From Natronomonas sp. (GTDB lineage Archaea > Halobacteriota > Halobacteria > Halobacteriales > Haloarculaceae): a stretch of DNA of 7,306 nucleotides. The translations under genes and the position numbers were made by a program. The notes below the pieces were generated by a model. It had not been told where the DNA came from. It did no database searches and saw nothing but the letters and a program-made list of their open reading frames with translations. The number at the start of each line of letters is the position of its first letter. Within the stretch, counting starts at the first letter, position 1. This document shows, piece after piece, positions 5,890-7,306 of this stretch. The stretch lies in the NCBI GenBank assembly GCA_007121575.1, contig SKKJ01000038.1, forward strand, positions 1-7,306. The letters run 5' to 3'.

Positions 5890-6854
5890 CGGTGCTCGCC
5901 GTCACCGAACACCGACGTGGTGATCTCCGGGATGTCTCGTTCGAGATCGTAACCGCCGGTCGCGAACTCGCAGACGAACTCGGAACCGATCTATCACTCG
6001 CCGTTATCGGCGGCGATGTCGACGGATTCGCCGACGAGTTGAACCGCGACGGTGTCGACACGATATACACCATCGCAGAGGGCGAAGAGTTCAATCACGG
6101 GATCTACATGCAGACCATCGAGCAGCTTCACGCCGAGCTCGATCCAACGGCGTTGTTGTTACCGAACACGGTGAACGGGCTCGATTACGCTCCGGCCGTC
6201 GCGGGGCGTCTCGGTCTCCCGATCGTAACGGACGTCATCGGTCTCGAAGACGGTGGGGTCGTCGAAGTCATTCGAGAGCAGTACGGTGGCAAAGTCGAGA
6301 CGACCTACGATATCGACGCCGAACAATACGCGTTGACCATTCGCCCGACGGAGTGGCCGATGGCTGAAGAAGCCGGCGATGCAGCTATCGAAGCGTTCGA
6401 AGTCGACATCGACGAAGACGCGATCGGAACCACCGTCAACGGATTCGAAGAAGTCAGCGGCGGCGACGTCGACATCACCGAGGCGGACGTGCTGGTCTCG
6501 GTCGGCCGTGGAATCGATGAGGAGGAGAACCTCCCGCTGGTCGAAGCGCTCGCTGACGCGTTAGGTGCGACGCTGTCTTCGTCCCGTCCGATCGTCGATA
6601 ACGGCTGGTTACCCCAGAACCGACAGGTCGGTCAGTCCGGAAAGGTCGTCACGCCGGACGTATACATCGCAATCGGTATCTCCGGAGCCGTCCAACACGT
6701 CGCCGGAATGAAGGGATCGGACACGATCATCGCGATCAACACGGACCCGAACGCGCCGATATTCGATATCGCCGATTACGGTATCGTCGATGACCTCTTC
6801 GAGGTCGTCCCGGAAATCATCGAGGCGTTCGGCGGCGAAGCTCCCGACGTATAA
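5886..6854 (+). CDS. etfA: Electron transfer flavoprotein alpha subunit
   Basis: Larger ETF subunit, 322 residues, which binds the FAD that carries electrons. The N-terminal domain (1-190) begins MTVLAVTEHRRGDL and includes LLLPNTVNGLDYAPAVAGRL (90-109). The C-terminal FAD domain (about 200-322) has VGRGI (206-210), SSSRPIVDNGW (231-241), QVGQSGKVV (247-255) and the ETF-alpha signature YIAIGISGAVQHVAGM (260-275), then NTDPNAPIFDIADYGIVDDL (285-304). R234 and H271 correspond to flavin-contacting residues of human ETFA. S251 stands where the human protein has Thr266, keeping the hydroxyl. The frame is open 24 codons further upstream inside etfB, but the ATG at 5886 gives the family N-terminus, overlaps the etfB stop by 4 nt and follows a purine-rich GAAGG that may act as a ribosome-binding site. 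No ETF:quinone oxidoreductase (FixC/FixX) gene follows in the window. Confidence 0.96.
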   Translation: MTVLAVTEHRRGDLRDVSFEIVTAGRELADELGTDLSLAVIGGDVDGFADELNRDGVDTIYTIAEGEEFNHGIYMQTIEQLHAELDPTALLLPNTVNGLDYAPAVAGRLGLPIVTDVIGLEDGGVVEVIREQYGGKVETTYDIDAEQYALTIRPTEWPMAEEAGDAAIEAFEVDIDEDAIGTTVNGFEEVSGGDVDITEADVLVSVGRGIDEEENLPLVEALADALGATLSSSRPIVDNGWLPQNRQVGQSGKVVTPDVYIAIGISGAVQHVAGMKGSDTIIAINTDPNAPIFDIADYGIVDDLFEVVPEIIEAFGGEAPDV

Positions 6855-6865
6855 CCGCAGCAGTT

Positions 6866-6880
6866 CGTTCGTTTTTATAG
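6866..6880 (+). terminator. T-rich tract after etfA, probable terminator (could be a TATA box)
   Basis: TTCGTTCGTTTTTATAG begins 10 bp after the etfA stop (positions 6864-6880) and contains five consecutive T. This suits archaeal termination, which relies on T-rich non-template DNA. TTTTTATA is equally a good TATA box and would start a transcript near 6902, so both readings stay open. Confidence 0.45.
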
Positions 6881-7035
6881 ACGCAACGGTGATAGCGGCC
6901 GCTTTCGCCGAACGGGTTCGAACAGAGACGATCGACGACAGACAATCGAGTAGGGATCGAGAGCGATCGTTGAGGAGCCCTGCCGGCACGACCGAGTGAG
7001 CAGAGCCGTCGCCGCCATGAGACGGAGACGCAACC
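6881..7035. other. Non-coding stretch between etfA and trpC, no confident gene
   Basis: I see no convincing gene here. A GTG at 6889 opens a 36-codon plus-strand frame ending in TGA at 6997-6999, rich in Arg, Asp and Glu, with no recognisable motif and wrongly spaced for a leaderless start from the TATA-like DNA at 6872-6879. A small RNA from that element is possible but unsupported. Confidence 0.4.
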
Positions 7036-7043
7036 CTTATGTG
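7036..7043 (+). promoter_or_regulatory. TATA-like element of trpC
   Basis: CTTATGTG, centred about 29 bp before the ATG at 7069, predicts a transcript start near 7065 and almost no leader. It resembles the weak GTTATG element before the methyltransferase. Tryptophan-dependent control is known for haloarchaeal trpCBA operons, but I cannot identify an operator here. Confidence 0.45.
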
Positions 7044-7068
7044 CAAATGAGTTCGTTAATGTACAGTA

Positions 7069-7306
7069 ATGGACAACGATGATGCGCTCGCACCGGCCGT
7101 TCGGTCGATTCTTGAGTCGGCTGCCGAGCGAGATGGGGGTTCAACGCCGTTGACAGTGGCTCCCCGGTCGCTTCCGGACGCGATCGATGCCGCCGAGGCG
7201 GACGGTCGGATTCCGATTATTGCCGAAGTAAAGCCGACCAGTCCGACGACGGAGGGTGAACGGACTGACGATCCCGTCGAACTGGCGACGGCGATGGTAG
7301 ACGGCG
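7069..7306 (+). CDS. trpC: Indole-3-glycerol phosphate synthase, N-terminal part (cut by the window edge)
   Basis: Cytoplasmic enzyme of tryptophan synthesis that closes CdRP (1-(2-carboxyphenylamino)-1-deoxyribulose phosphate) to indole-3-glycerol phosphate, releasing CO2 and water. Only 79 codons are present; the family is about 250-260 residues. The diagnostic part is [17 protein letters not shown] (47-63), the first strand of the TIM barrel. E53 and K55 align with catalytic Glu51 and Lys53 of the Sulfolobus enzyme. Haloarchaeal versions carry AEVKPTSP where many bacteria have AEIKRASPS. The preceding helical region (1-45) is the usual N-terminal extension. The ATG at 7069 was chosen because it opens the frame close to a TATA-like element. 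An ATG at 7059 is out of frame. In haloarchaea trpC often leads trpCBA, so trpB and trpA probably follow outside the window (inference). Confidence 0.93.
   Translation, partial: MDNDDALAPAVRSILESAAERDGGSTPLTVAPRSLPDAIDAAEADGRIPIIAEVKPTSPTTEGERTDDPVELATAMVDG

Noticed and set aside
6894..6903. 10-bp palindrome AGCGGCCGCT
   Set aside because: It is a short GC-rich palindrome containing a NotI site, with no partner site or gene context pointing to a function.
6914..6923. GGGTTCGAAC, which resembles a tRNA T-loop
   Set aside because: The flanks do not form a T-stem, and no acceptor, D or anticodon arm can be built around it.
7057..7071. TAATG repeated 10 bp apart at the trpC start, giving two ATGs
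   Set aside because: The first ATG (7059) is out of frame and lies just upstream of the transcript start predicted near 7065, so it is probably not in the mRNA. A 5-bp repeat is easily chance.
1..7306. CRISPR array, insertion sequence, integrase or att site
   Set aside because: I found no regularly spaced repeats, transposase-like frames, terminal inverted repeats or tRNA-derived direct repeats. The block of surface genes shows no mobile-element boundary that I can see.

Overview
The window looks like a haloarchaeal chromosome (class Halobacteria). The proteins are rich in Asp and Glu and poor in Lys, GC is moderately high by eye, Shine-Dalgarno sites are scarce, and several genes have a TATA-like element about 25-27 bp before the start codon, as leaderless archaeal transcripts do. 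No mobile element, CRISPR array, tRNA or rRNA gene was seen.

Layout. On the left, ilvE (branched-chain aminotransferase, minus strand) is divergent from a quinone-type SAM methyltransferase (plus strand) that closely resembles the plant VTE3 enzyme. The methyltransferase is convergent, 5 bp apart, with a small type IV pilin-like protein (minus). Upstream of the pilin gene lies a secreted or membrane-anchored protein with a helical middle and an Ig-like end (minus). This is divergent from a membrane protein with an extracellular domain, one transmembrane helix and a cytoplasmic winged helix (plus). On the right are etfB and etfA, overlapping by 4 nt, then a 214 bp intergenic stretch and the first 79 codons of trpC, which runs off the end.

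Function. The flanks are core metabolism: branched-chain amino acid transamination, quinone ring methylation, flavin electron transfer (the ETF probably feeds electrons from acyl-CoA or amino-acid catabolism towards the quinone pool) and tryptophan synthesis. The middle block of about 3 kb (1846-4907) is different: three uncharacterised envelope proteins side by side, one of which could carry an outside signal to DNA. This block is the most likely place for undescribed biology, but its role is inferred from architecture and position only.

Start codons were chosen mainly by distance from TATA-like elements and by where family homology or a signal sequence begins. Several open frames extend upstream of these starts, and the extensions look like non-coding sequence.
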